Part shown: positions 15,640 through 24,170 of the stretch, piece by piece
Layout: each line of letters opens with the position of its first letter
Position numbering within the stretch: position 1 is the first letter of the stretch
NCBI GenBank assembly: GCA_945923475.1
Contig: CAMELE010000011.1
Span: 1 to 53,083 of the forward strand
From: an uncultured Mollicutes bacterium
GTDB taxonomy: Bacteria > Bacillota_I > Bacilli_A > Acholeplasmatales > Anaeroplasmataceae
DNA: 53,083 bases
Reading direction: 5' to 3'
Program-made: the position numbers and the translations under genes
Notes under the pieces: model-generated
The model's input: the letters and a program-made list of their open reading frames with translations, nothing else
What the model was told of the DNA's origin: nothing
The model's database searches: none

Positions 15640-17496
15640 TTAATTTTCTCCTTTTCTCTTTATAATTGAATTAAATTTGTCTAATGCATCATCACTTAAA
15701 TTATCTGCAAGTAATGCTGCAACTAAACCTCTTTCATATATTATAGCACTATTTTTACTATATTGGGACATAAATTGTGAAAATTTGTCATTGTTTTTAT
15801 TTTCTTTATACTCTGACATATTTAATTTACTATTTTGAATCTGCATTGGAGTTGTTTTAACTACTGGAACATATTCATACCATTTTACCGGTACAGCATG
15901 CATCCTCCCATCTCCACCTAACTTTGACACAAAATCAACATGTTCTATCGCCTTAAATGAATGGGCTTCGATATTTACTACATCTGATAAACCAGATTTT
16001 TTTTCAAATCTAGCCTTTATAATAACATCTGTAGCTGATTCATTATGCTTTAGCACATTTTTATCAAAACGATTTGCTAATGATTCTTGTTCAAAACTTG
16101 TTATATTTGCACGATATGGTGTATTGTAGATATATTCATGTGTTTTAACCTGCTGATATGCAGGGATTGATAAAAGTGGTGCTAAATCAAAATATAAGCC
16201 TTTAAAGAAGGTATCATTATATTCAACAAATTTATTTTTTGCATCATTTATATCATAATTGTAAAATCTAGTTGGATCACAATGATAATCAATATTTTGC
16301 GAATGGGATGATATAACATAATTTAAGCATTTACGCTTATAAAAGTAGAAATCATCACCATACGGCTCTTTACTCTTTAATAGCTTAAGCATATTAGTTT
16401 GAGCAAGAGGTGTAAATAACACTCTAAACTCAACCTCGTTATCTCTATCATCACCATTAAATAGTACATCGAATTCATTATTAGCCATCATTGTAAAATT
16501 CTTACCAGATGATGTTGCTTTTTCTTCCTTTTTTTCAAATTCCTTTGTACCCTTTTTTACAATCTTTTCAATTTGCTTTTCACTTTTATTCTTTATATAC
16601 ATTGGTTCGTGACCAAACGAAAGATTAGGTGCTGCATCACAGCCATAAATTAATCTCGTATCATAATAATAATTTGGTACAGGCTTTACTAGTGTTGCAA
16701 CTAAGGTTTGAGAATGGTGAACAGTACGAGTGTTTCCCTTTGAATCCCTTTGCGTTGTTGTCCAATGAATAACAATTGAACCAGAATAGGTATGGTTAAC
16801 CATATTTTGATTGTAGGTGTTTAAAACAATGAATGGATTTCCTACAATTGAACCAGACTGCACATAATTTACGGATGTATGTGTATCAGTTATCTCCTCT
16901 AAATTATATTTTTCATGGAGATATTCATACTTATCACAATCAAAGAAATCATCAAGCTTTATAAGTTTAGTTGTAGAATCTAGAATTTTAGCAGGAATAT
17001 TCCAATCATATGATGAATTTAGGCATGCCATTTGGTCCCACGCTGCCTTTAATTGCTGATTTGCAGCTTCTAAATGCTTTTCTTTGTTTGCTTTTCTTGT
17101 TTGAATAACCTTATTTACTTTTTTCTTTATAGATACGAAAATTCCAATTGTACCAACAAAAGTTACACCTGAAAAAATGTACCAAAGCCATCCAGGAATA
17201 CCATTACCAGAATAAGATACTCCTTTATAAATAAAGATAAGTCCTGCAAAAACAAGCCCAATAGCTAACAAAATTAAAAATACCTTTACTCCACGAATAC
17301 TATTTTCTTTTTTCTCCCACGTTTTAGCTAATGATAGCTCACTTTGATATTTCTTTACCGTCGTTTTATTTTCTAAAACATTTATGCCAGATTTTTTAAC
17401 TAAATCATCAAAATATTTTTCAGAATTCTCATGATGTAGCTTTTTTAATAAATTATTATATTTATCAAGTGGCTCTAATATTGAATCGTCAGTCAT
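15640..17496 (-). CDS. Large membrane protein paired with LemA
   Basis: The 618-residue protein has a coiled N-terminal segment (residues 1-65), two membrane segments at about 70-92 and 102-125 forming a hairpin, a short charged coil, and about 470 residues of soluble domain. The soluble part includes SIVIHWTTTQRDSKGNTRTV and EVEFRVLFTPLAQTNMLKLL. The general plan matches DUF3137-like or similar partners that accompany LemA in many Bacillota, but I cannot name the family firmly. GAGGGAG precedes the ATG. The gene heads the LemA operon. No catalytic motif is evident. A role in envelope sensing or protein quality control with LemA is only conjecture. Confidence 0.75.
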   Translation of the reverse strand: MTDDSILEPLDKYNNLLKKLHHENSEKYFDDLVKKSGINVLENKTTVKKYQSELSLAKTWEKKENSIRGVKVFLILLAIGLVFAGLIFIYKGVSYSGNGIPGWLWYIFSGVTFVGTIGIFVSIKKKVNKVIQTRKANKEKHLEAANQQLKAAWDQMACLNSSYDWNIPAKILDSTTKLIKLDDFFDCDKYEYLHEKYNLEEITDTHTSVNYVQSGSIVGNPFIVLNTYNQNMVNHTYSGSIVIHWTTTQRDSKGNTRTVHHSQTLVATLVKPVPNYYYDTRLIYGCDAAPNLSFGHEPMYIKNKSEKQIEKIVKKGTKEFEKKEEKATSSGKNFTMMANNEFDVLFNGDDRDNEVEFRVLFTPLAQTNMLKLLKSKEPYGDDFYFYKRKCLNYVISSHSQNIDYHCDPTRFYNYDINDAKNKFVEYNDTFFKGLYFDLAPLLSIPAYQQVKTHEYIYNTPYRANITSFEQESLANRFDKNVLKHNESATDVIIKARFEKKSGLSDVVNIEAHSFKAIEHVDFVSKLGGDGRMHAVPVKWYEYVPVVKTTPMQIQNSKLNMSEYKENKNNDKFSQFMSQYSKNSAIIYERGLVAALLADNLSDDALDKFNSIIKRKGEN

Positions 17497-17573
17497 AAAT
17501 CTCCCTCCTCTTGATTATAATTTTAGCATATAATACCATAAATTAAAATATCTACAAAATAACAAATAAAATA

Positions 17574-19097
17574 TTAATTTATTTCTATTTTACGATATTC
17601 TTTATTAAGCTTAATTTCAAATTTCTCAATTTTGCTTTCTATTTCTCCAATATATTTAGTAGCTATATGACTACAATATGAATATATGTCATTTGAAGCC
17701 TTAACAATACTATCATTGGCTTTAATTATGTTATTAACATCTTTTTCTAGCAATTCAAGTGGCTTATCTAGATAAGTATTCTTTATTGTATTAAATTCTT
17801 CTAAAAATTGATACTTTTCTTTTATTTCAAGCTTCTCCTTTTCATTTGCAAGAAGCAAATCCTTAAACCTAGTTGTAAGTGAAGTAATCAAATGTAAAAA
17901 TGTCATTAAATAACCAGGTCTTACAACGTACATATCATCATATTCTCTTACCTTATATATAGGTAAAGCATTTGGTTTATTAGTCTCAAGATTTGATACT
18001 AAAACCGCATATCTACAATTCTTCTTTATCCTATTATTATTAAGTTGCTTATAATAATGTTCATTTGTTTGTTTATTAATAGAATCTGGATTTTCATCCT
18101 TCATATCTAGACATACAGATGCGAGTAGCTCTGAATCAAGATGTTGATTAGATGCATATACCTTAAAAATATAATCTGCCTTACTACCCTTTTTCTCTCC
18201 CTCATCCTTAACTACAGTATTATCCTTTTCCCATGTACAATTAAGGAAGCCATTTTGCATTTGCTCAGTAACAATATTATTACAATAAGACTCTAAGTCC
18301 TCTCCTGTCTGTTTAACATTTAAGGAAGCCTTTTGATTTTGAAGATTATTAATAATATCTTCCTTTTCTCTTATTTTTACATCATAATCCTGCTTTAAAG
18401 CAAAAATTGCTTTTTCTTTTTCTAACTCAGCATTAGTCTTTAATGCAGTAAGCTGACTATTCATATTTAATATCTTAGTCTCATATTCATTTTTTAATTC
18501 TAATTCTTTATTTTTTAAATTTGTATCTTGGGTTTTTAATAATAGATCAATTTGCGCTTGTAATGTGTTAATCTTATCATTTGCAGCTTGAGCCCTTTTG
18601 TTATTTTCTTGACCTACATTTGCTAGTTCCTGTGCAAGCCTTAGCTCATATTCTTGCTTCAAGGAATCATTTGCATTTTTAAGTGCCTGAATTTGATTCA
18701 CATATCCAGACCTTTCCTTTTCCATGCTTAAATTAAATCTAGCTGTAATATCATTTTCTTGATTTTGAAGTTTATTATTTAATTCATTAATTTTATCCTT
18801 ATATAGATCTGAATTTTTCACCAATTCCTCTCTAAGCTTTGCCTGATGTTCTTGGTTTAAAATTTCGATTTTAGCATTTAGCTTATTTAATTCTATATTT
18901 TTTTCAAGTTCAAGTTTTGATTTAACATCATTAAGTTTTTCGTTATATACTTTATCTAATCCCTCTTCAATCGTTTTTTCGATTGCGGTTTTATCAAATT
19001 TAGTTAAACTTGTTAAATCAATAACATCTCCTGACTTGGCATCTTCAACTAATACGAGGGTATTTTTATCCTTTACAATTACATCAATTTTTTTCAT
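17574..19097 (-). CDS. DUF2130 domain protein with long coiled coil
   Basis: The ATG at 19097 is chosen over a TTG two codons earlier because GAGGT lies 12 bp before it. The 507-residue protein has an N-terminal coiled coil (residues about 40-260, Glu/Lys/Asn-rich). The DUF2130 domain follows: GEDLESYCNNIVTEQMQNGF, KKGSKADYIF, SVCLDMKDENPDS, and YYKQLNNNRIKKNCRYAVLV. The DUF2130 core resembles RmuC/PD-(D/E)xK-type nuclease folds (conserved D in SKADYIF and the E of MKDE), but no activity is established. It stands alone between its own promoter region and the LemA operon. Related proteins of this size are widespread in Bacillota and Bacteroidota. Confidence 0.82.
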   Translation of the reverse strand: MKKIDVIVKDKNTLVLVEDAKSGDVIDLTSLTKFDKTAIEKTIEEGLDKVYNEKLNDVKSKLELEKNIELNKLNAKIEILNQEHQAKLREELVKNSDLYKDKINELNNKLQNQENDITARFNLSMEKERSGYVNQIQALKNANDSLKQEYELRLAQELANVGQENNKRAQAANDKINTLQAQIDLLLKTQDTNLKNKELELKNEYETKILNMNSQLTALKTNAELEKEKAIFALKQDYDVKIREKEDIINNLQNQKASLNVKQTGEDLESYCNNIVTEQMQNGFLNCTWEKDNTVVKDEGEKKGSKADYIFKVYASNQHLDSELLASVCLDMKDENPDSINKQTNEHYYKQLNNNRIKKNCRYAVLVSNLETNKPNALPIYKVREYDDMYVVRPGYLMTFLHLITSLTTRFKDLLLANEKEKLEIKEKYQFLEEFNTIKNTYLDKPLELLEKDVNNIIKANDSIVKASNDIYSYCSHIATKYIGEIESKIEKFEIKLNKEYRKIEIN

Positions 19098-19172
19098 AAA
19101 CAATATACCTCACTTTTCTTACTTAGCTATATTCATTATAGCATTTTTTCACTTTATATCGATTATTTTTTA

Positions 19173-19206
19173 TAAAAAAAAGCTTTGATGAACTAAGCAC
19201 CAAAGC
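19173..19206 (-). terminator. Terminator after tRNA-Ser
   Basis: GCTTTG and CAAAGC enclose a 13-base loop, followed on the minus strand by TTTTTTTT, just past the tRNA 3' end. Confidence 0.7.
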
Positions 19207-19220
19207 GTTATTATTATAAA

Positions 19221-19313
19221 TGGCGGAGAAAGAGGGATTCGAACCCCCGCGGGACTTTCATCCCCTGTCGGTTTTCAAGACCGATCCCTTCAACCGGGCT
19301 TGGGTATTTCTCC
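19221..19313 (-). tRNA. tRNA-Ser (anticodon TGA)
   Basis: The 93-nt sequence has the long variable arm of serine tRNAs, acceptor GGAGAAA / TTTCTCC, anticodon loop CTTGAAA (anticodon TGA), T-arm GGTTCGAATCC and an encoded CCA at 19221-19223. Confidence 0.95.
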
Positions 19314-19407
19314 AGCACGGTTATTATTTTACACTATTTATATTTACTTTTCAAGAAAAATATATAAATTATAAATCAGTATCGGTTGTAAAACTTAAAT
19401 TTCATCT

Positions 19408-19899
19408 CTAATCATTTACTTTTTTTAAAAAGTCCATAACGACATTTTGAGCAATAGAGGCATCCTTTAATAATGAAGGAGCATCCTCTAATTTAACAAA
19501 TGAAGCCTCGCTAACCTCACCTGATAGCACGATATCTCCATTTACATTACATGCATATGCAGTCATAATATTTTCTTTACTTTTTTGAAAATATGAACCA
19601 ATATAACTTATGTTTGTAGCATTCAAATTTAATTCTTCTTTAACTTCTCTCTTTACACATTCTTCAAATGTTTCTCCAATTTGAAGGTATCCTGCTACAA
19701 GCACATAGCCATTACATCCATAGCTTTGTTTAATTAATACCACTTCATTATCCTTGTTAATGCATAAAATAATAGCACATGGACATGGCATTGGAAAAAT
19801 TGGCTTTTGACAATTCTCACAATATGGGACTAAGCCTTCATCACCAATTTCCTTTTTTGTAAGCTTAGCTCCACAGTATGGACAAAATTCTGCTATCAT
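19408..19899 (-). CDS. Nudix hydrolase with N-terminal zinc ribbon
   Basis: The 163-residue protein starts with a zinc ribbon (CPYCGAKLTKKE, then CENCQKPIFP). It continues with a Nudix domain whose box fits the consensus: GYLQIGETFEECVKREVKEE, with the metal-binding REVKEE at about residues 86-91. The ribbon plus Nudix plan is that of NudC-like NAD(H) pyrophosphatases, but the protein is shorter than NudC and lacks the SQPWPFPxS signature, so the substrate is uncertain. It overlaps the flavin-reductase-like gene by 4 bp (ATGA), which suggests a shared task around flavin or nicotinamide nucleotides. It ends before the tRNA-Ser region. Confidence 0.85.
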   Translation of the reverse strand: MIAEFCPYCGAKLTKKEIGDEGLVPYCENCQKPIFPMPCPCAIILCINKDNEVVLIKQSYGCNGYVLVAGYLQIGETFEECVKREVKEELNLNATNISYIGSYFQKSKENIMTAYACNVNGDIVLSGEVSEASFVKLEDAPSLLKDASIAQNVVMDFLKKVND

Positions 19900-20408
19900 T
19901 CTTCATTCACCAGTAAAGAGGTAATCTCAGCTATATACATCTTATGTAGGTCCGATAAATCCTCTTTATAAAATTTAAGTAAGCTTTTATCAATAAAGTA
20001 TTCTTCCTTTAATGGTGCAGCATAAAGCTTCTTTAATTTCATTACATATCTTGCACCCTTAATGTATGATACTCCAGAATCAGTATCATAGATAGGCTCT
20101 AATCCTGATTCCTTATATTTATCGATACTAGCTCCGCTATTTCTTCCCATAAATGTCATTGCATCTCTGTACTTCTCATCCATAAAGCTTAACGTAAAGC
20201 GGTCATATTTTTCCATTAGATTATATGTATGTCTATTTGGTCTTACAAACACACAAACAACACTTTTTCCATATAATGTTCCCATAAATCCCCATGATAT
20301 GGTCATAGTATTCCGATCATTATAATCCCCAGCAGTTAATAATGCCCAATCCTTATCAAATTTTTCAAATATTTTTACATCAAAATCCTTTGCGTTCATT
20401 CTAATCAT
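19896..20408 (-). CDS. Flavin reductase-like, FMN-binding split-barrel protein
   Basis: The 170-residue protein matches the flavin reductase-like split-barrel family: DWALLTAGDYNDRNTMTISW near residues 20-39, GFMGTLYGKSVVCVFVRPNR, then a YDRFTLSFM segment. Members bind FMN or FAD, and the family includes reductases, oxygenase partners and proteins of unknown use. The length is normal for the compact form. The gene has GAAGGTG upstream of the ATG, overlaps the Nudix gene by 4 bp, and lies 15 bp after the CPBP protease gene, so the three form one operon. Confidence 0.85.
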   Translation of the reverse strand: MIRMNAKDFDVKIFEKFDKDWALLTAGDYNDRNTMTISWGFMGTLYGKSVVCVFVRPNRHTYNLMEKYDRFTLSFMDEKYRDAMTFMGRNSGASIDKYKESGLEPIYDTDSGVSYIKGARYVMKLKKLYAAPLKEEYFIDKSLLKFYKEDLSDLHKMYIAEITSLLVNEE

Positions 20409-20422
20409 AATTTTTTCACCTT

Positions 20423-21205
20423 CTACAAAACAATCAATAAAAATGCAATTAAATTATTTAGCATATGAGCTAAAATAGTATAATAAATATTTTGGTCACT
20501 TAATTCATAAACTAAAGCAAGAATAATACCACAAGATAAATAGCTTAAAAACAAGAAAAACCAAACAATAAATGATTCCTCGGTTGAAAGCATATGAGGA
20601 ATTGAAAAGCATAAGGATGATACCAATATTGGTATAATTCGATGCTTCTTATTCTCAAAAAATTTAAAAATAGCCTTACGATATACTAATTCCTCAGCTA
20701 TAGGAGCTAATAAAAATATAGTAATAAAAGTTATTACTGAGTAACCATTTAATATCATATCCTCAATACTTAGCTGATTTTGACTTGATGTAGTTTTAGA
20801 TAATAAACCAACAAGCCAAGAAAAGAATACTGAAGACCCATATAAAAGACCAACCCCTACCAAGGAATATATAATGTATTTAAAATTATTTTTTTTATAG
20901 CTTTTTATTTTTAAAAAATCGGTTTTAAGAAATCCTCTTGCAAAAAATATAACTATTATAATTATAATAAAATAGGTAAATGTATTAATCCATGATTGAC
21001 AAAAATAATAACAATCAAGTTCATTAGTACTAAAGCTTGATATATCAGTTTGGCCTAATATATTCATCACTGTAGGTACACCTAAATTATACTTAAATGA
21101 TGCGATGGCAGCGAAAATAATGATTCCTAATAAATTTCCCATCAGCAAACCAAAAATATACCCAAATATTACTAATATATAATTTGTTTGTAAATATTTT
21201 TTCAT
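20423..21205 (-). CDS. CPBP family intramembrane metalloprotease
   Basis: The 260-residue protein has about seven hydrophobic segments. The CPBP (Abi/Rce1-like) motifs are present: EELVYRKAIF near residue 168, with the EExxxR glutamates and arginine, FSIPHML near 200 with its histidine, and AHMLNNLIAF near 245 for the last motif (HxxxN). Members cleave or process membrane-bound substrates; in Bacillota some act in bacteriocin self-immunity or in processing anti-sigma factors. The gene heads the operon with the flavin reductase-like and Nudix genes. There is no bacteriocin gene nearby, so its substrate is unknown. Confidence 0.87.
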   Translation of the reverse strand: MKKYLQTNYILVIFGYIFGLLMGNLLGIIIFAAIASFKYNLGVPTVMNILGQTDISSFSTNELDCYYFCQSWINTFTYFIIIIIVIFFARGFLKTDFLKIKSYKKNNFKYIIYSLVGVGLLYGSSVFFSWLVGLLSKTTSSQNQLSIEDMILNGYSVITFITIFLLAPIAEELVYRKAIFKFFENKKHRIIPILVSSLCFSIPHMLSTEESFIVWFFLFLSYLSCGIILALVYELSDQNIYYTILAHMLNNLIAFLLIVL

Positions 21206-21310
21206 ATGATCACCTTAAACTGCCTACTATTATATAACGAGATATTCGATTTGTCAAAAAAGGCACAAGTTCTTCTTTCAAAATTTTTTTAATAATTTTT
21301 AATTAAGTAG

Positions 21311-21340
21311 TTTACAAATTCTAATCGATTGTGCTAGAAT
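21311..21340 (+). promoter_or_regulatory. Promoter of the small RNA at 21,347
   Basis: TTTACA at 21311-21316 and TAGAAT at 21335-21340 are 18 bp apart, with an extended -10 TGC directly before the hexamer. No ORF follows on the plus strand. Confidence 0.65.
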
Positions 21341-21346
21341 ATAAAT

Positions 21347-21436
21347 AAGGATAAGACTCTCATCTTATCCTTGGTAATTACTCAATTACTACTCTCCCTT
21401 TCGAAGTCGTCTCCTCCCAAGACGGCTTCTTTTTTT
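21347..21436 (+). ncRNA. Small regulatory RNA candidate with C-rich single-stranded motif
   Basis: A predicted plus-strand transcript of about 90 nt starts 7 bp after a good promoter and ends in a terminator. Its parts are a first hairpin AAGGATAAGA / TCTTATCCTT (21347-21372), a single-stranded middle ending in CTCCCTTTC (21394-21402), and a terminator hairpin GAAGTCGTC / GACGGCTTC (21403-21429) followed by TTTTTTT. CTCCCTTTC is complementary to a strong ribosome-binding site GAAAGGGAG, the way C-rich small RNAs of Bacillota act. It lies divergent from the CPBP operon and convergent with spoVAE, touching the spoVAE stop. The same motif is in the RNA at 27,747. I do not match it to a named family. 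Confidence 0.6.
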
Positions 21437-21785
21437 ATCCCTTTGGTTTAAAAATCAAGCTAAAACCTACTGCACATATTATCGCATATACAATTCCATT
21501 AGATGTTGTCGAAAACAGATTTTGACTAAGTCCTATAAAACCCGAATTAATTGCGCCCTCGTATGCAGCATGAGCTAAGCTATGGCCAAAGCTTGTAATT
21601 GGAAGTAATGCTCCAGCGCCGGCAAAATCTACAAGCTTATCATATATATTAAAAAATTCTAAAAATGCTCCTACAATAACAAATAAGCAGGTTATATGAC
21701 CAGGAGTTAAATGAAAAAACTCAATTAATAATTCTCCAATTAAGCATATTGCTCCACCAATTAAAAATGCATAAAAATAGATCAT
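21435..21785 (-). CDS. spoVAE: Stage V sporulation protein AE
   Basis: The start at 21785 overlaps the spoVAD stop (ATGA) and has GGAGAG upstream; an earlier start is unlikely. The 116-residue membrane protein matches SpoVAE/SpoVAEb: GAICLIGELLIEFFHLTPGH near residues 10-29, then a hydrophobic stretch, and GALLPITSFGHSLAHAAYEG, with the GFGxxLA-type pattern shared with SpoVAC. Together with SpoVAC and SpoVAD it forms the channel that moves dipicolinic acid into the developing spore and out at germination. It ends the cluster. The stop is immediately beside the end of a convergent small RNA. Confidence 0.92.
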   Translation of the reverse strand: MIYFYAFLIGGAICLIGELLIEFFHLTPGHITCLFVIVGAFLEFFNIYDKLVDFAGAGALLPITSFGHSLAHAAYEGAINSGFIGLSQNLFSTTSNGIVYAIICAVGFSLIFKPKG

Positions 21786-22765
21786 TTGACACTCTCCAAT
21801 AAAACAACATGACATATAGCAGGAATAGTTTCATGCTGTAAGGTCATTGTTGTATTCATCAATGCCCCCGTAGCACAAAGTAAAACTCGATTAAGCTTAC
21901 CCTCTTTTAACTTACTATATATATATCCATACGTTACAAGAGGTAAGCAAGCACACCCAGATCCACCACAATAAACCTTTAATGTAGGATCATATAACAT
22001 CATTCCACAATCATTATAATTTTCCACATAACCGTATTCCTCTTCTAGCATTTTAAGTACAATATCCGATCCATATTTAGATAAATCACCAGTTAATATA
22101 TAATCATAATCCTTAGGTGTTGTATTAGTTTCTCTTAAAAACTCTAATATTGACTCACACGCTGCAGGAGCCATTGCTCTTCCCATATCATCAGGTCGAT
22201 TTAAACCTACATCGATAATTCTACCAATTAAAGCTCTTTTAACTCGAACTTTACGTTTATCAGAAGCTAATATTAAGGCCCCTGCCCCAGTAGCAGTTTT
22301 TGTTGATGTTTCTAGCTTAGCTCCACCATATTCATTAGGATTTCTAAATTGACGTTCTGAGGTAGCATTATGCGAACTAATTAAGCATAATGAAGGCTTT
22401 TTAGTATATGCAGTATAAATAGAACCTATAATAATTGATAAGCATGAGGTTGAACACGCACTATATAATCCAGATACAGGCACATTGTAGCCTCTTAACG
22501 TATAATTTGTTATAATGTTTTGATTTATTAAATCACCGGAAAATGTACAGCCTATTGACTCAATATTATATTGTGTTTTTTTAAAAATAATTTTGATTAC
22601 ATCATCCATCATTTTCATTTCTGCTTTTTCAAAGCTTTGCATTCCAATTCTTAGATCGTTATATTTTTTATCAAAATATATCTCCATCGGCCCCTTTGCT
22701 TCATAAGGTCCTGCGACTGTAGCAGTATTATCAATATAAACATCCTTAAATTCAATTATACTCAT
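21782..22765 (-). CDS. spoVAD: Stage V sporulation protein AD
   Basis: The start at 22765 overlaps the spoVAC stop by ATGA with GGAG at the right distance; a TTG four codons earlier is not needed. The 327-residue protein has the thiolase-like fold of SpoVAD: VSGLYSACSTSCLSIIIGS near residue 95, TATGAGALILAS near 160, and a GDLSKYGSD segment near 220. SpoVAD binds dipicolinic acid in the SpoVA complex. The full length agrees with the usual about 330-340 residues. Confidence 0.94.
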   Translation of the reverse strand: MSIIEFKDVYIDNTATVAGPYEAKGPMEIYFDKKYNDLRIGMQSFEKAEMKMMDDVIKIIFKKTQYNIESIGCTFSGDLINQNIITNYTLRGYNVPVSGLYSACSTSCLSIIIGSIYTAYTKKPSLCLISSHNATSERQFRNPNEYGGAKLETSTKTATGAGALILASDKRKVRVKRALIGRIIDVGLNRPDDMGRAMAPAACESILEFLRETNTTPKDYDYILTGDLSKYGSDIVLKMLEEEYGYVENYNDCGMMLYDPTLKVYCGGSGCACLPLVTYGYIYSKLKEGKLNRVLLCATGALMNTTMTLQHETIPAICHVVLLESVK

Positions 22766-23202
22766 ATAAAACTCCAAAGATATTTAATTAGTCCTACTAT
22801 ATATCCAAAAAAAGTCCCTAGAACTATGATTGCACCGGCAAGTTTAAAGGTGTTTGCGCCTATTCCTAATAGGAAGCCTTCACTTTTATACTCTAATGCA
22901 GATGAGGTCATTGAATTAGAAAAGCCTGTAATTGGAATAACAGTTCCTGCATGAGCAAATTGACCAATATAATCAAAAATACCTATCGCAGTTAAAAAAG
23001 ATGCTGCAATTATAAATGTCAGCAGCATAATACTTATCGCCATTTTTTCTTCCATATATTTACCATATAAATTCAAAAATATTTGACCTAAAATACAAAT
23101 TACACCGCCACTAAAAAAAGCCTTTAAACAATTAATTGAGATTACTTTGTAATCCTTTTTTTCTTTTGTTAAGGCTTTATATTTATTTATATCTATTAAC
23201 AA
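22762..23202 (-). CDS. spoVAC: Stage V sporulation protein AC
   Basis: The 146-residue protein has about four membrane segments. It shows the SpoVAC features AGTVIPITGFSNSMTSSALE near residues 84-103 and GVICILGQIFLNLYGKYMEE near residues 33-52. SpoVAC is the mechanosensitive channel subunit through which dipicolinic acid passes. It leads the spoVAC-AD-AE unit, all coupled by ATGA overlaps. Upstream, 38 bp separate it from spoIIAB, so the five sporulation genes may be one operon; in Bacillus and Clostridium sigF, and in Bacillus also spoVAA-AB, occupy this spot but are absent here. Confidence 0.93.
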   Translation of the reverse strand: MLIDINKYKALTKEKKDYKVISINCLKAFFSGGVICILGQIFLNLYGKYMEEKMAISIMLLTFIIAASFLTAIGIFDYIGQFAHAGTVIPITGFSNSMTSSALEYKSEGFLLGIGANTFKLAGAIIVLGTFFGYIVGLIKYLWSFI

Positions 23203-23240
23203 ATTATCACCGTTAATTATTTTTTACAAAATAATACTAT

Positions 23241-23657
23241 TTATTCCCATTCTTTATATATTTCTAGCTTTGTACCCTTTCCAAGCTCAGATATAACATT
23301 AAATTTTGTTGAAAACAATTCCATAATTGTAAATCCAAGTCCACTTCTATCCTTGCTTTTCATTGTAGAAAACAAAACCTCTTTAGCTTGATTAATATCT
23401 TCTATTCCTGCACCAAAATCCTCAATAGAGATACTTATCCCTGCATTATCAGTCTTAACCCTAACAATAATATCATTGTCATCATCTTCATTGTAGCCAT
23501 GAATAATTGCATTTGTTATGCCCTCTGATACAATTGTTTTTACCTCATTAATAAATGAAATCGTTTGATTCTTATTTGCCAGTAGTGAGGAAACCATCCC
23601 TCTAACGTTGGATATCGATTCAAGCTCACTTTTACAAATAATTGTTAATTCCTTCAT
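23241..23657 (-). CDS. spoIIAB: Anti-sigma F factor SpoIIAB
   Basis: The start at 23657 overlaps the spoIIAA stop (ATGA). The 138-residue protein has the GHKL serine kinase motifs: N-box in VSEGITNAIIHGYN near residues 45-58, G1 IEDFGAGIED near 77-86, and RSGLGFTIMELF near residue 108. SpoIIAB binds sigma F in the predivisional cell and phosphorylates SpoIIAA. Length matches the family (about 140-146). Its partner sigma factor gene, normally next in line, is not in this window. Confidence 0.95.
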   Translation of the reverse strand: MKELTIICKSELESISNVRGMVSSLLANKNQTISFINEVKTIVSEGITNAIIHGYNEDDDNDIIVRVKTDNAGISISIEDFGAGIEDINQAKEVLFSTMKSKDRSGLGFTIMELFSTKFNVISELGKGTKLEIYKEWE

Positions 23658-24001
23658 AGTCCTAAAAACCACCTTGCTGAAGCTTCAGAGTCTCGTAGAG
23701 TACAGATTTTTAACAAGCCAGACATTATAATGATTCTTTCAATATTTTGATTTAATTCACAAAGAATTATTTTTCCATCCTTTTCCTTAACCTGATTATA
23801 TCTGCCTATTATCATTCCTATCCCCGTTGAATCCATAAAAGATAAATCATGTAAATTAAATACAATATTCCGAACATTATATTTTTTTAATATTTCTGAT
23901 AGCTTTTTTCTAATGTCTGATACCGACATTTCATCTAATTCCCCTTTAAACCTGGTAAAAACCGTATCTTGCTTAATACACATATTAACTTCCAATCCCA
24001 T
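23654..24001 (-). CDS. spoIIAA: Anti-sigma F factor antagonist SpoIIAA
   Basis: The 115-residue STAS-domain protein has the phosphorylation site in LSFMDSTGIGMIIGRYNQVK near residues 54-73; the serine of DST is the residue SpoIIAB phosphorylates. The start at 24001 is placed after GGTGATAGG. Unphosphorylated SpoIIAA frees sigma F from SpoIIAB in the forespore. It begins a five-gene run with spoIIAB, spoVAC, spoVAD and spoVAE. Confidence 0.95.
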   Translation of the reverse strand: MGLEVNMCIKQDTVFTRFKGELDEMSVSDIRKKLSEILKKYNVRNIVFNLHDLSFMDSTGIGMIIGRYNQVKEKDGKIILCELNQNIERIIIMSGLLKICTLRDSEASARWFLGL

Positions 24002-24135
24002 CCTATCACCGAATATATTTTATAATATTTTATACCAATAAAAAATTGTTTCGACACATGTTCTAAAAATCTTTAATTCAATATTTTTATTATTTTTGAA
24101 AATGCCGTCATATATTATCTATTTATAGTAAATAT

Positions 24136-24170
24136 AATAAAAAGTAATCACTAATCATAGTGACTACTTT
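24136..24170 (-). terminator. Terminator after the ABC exporter pair
   Basis: AAAGTAGTCACT and AGTGATTACTTT pair almost perfectly with a 6-base loop and are followed on the minus strand by TTATTATA; the stem overlaps the end of the coding region at 24,164. Confidence 0.6.
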
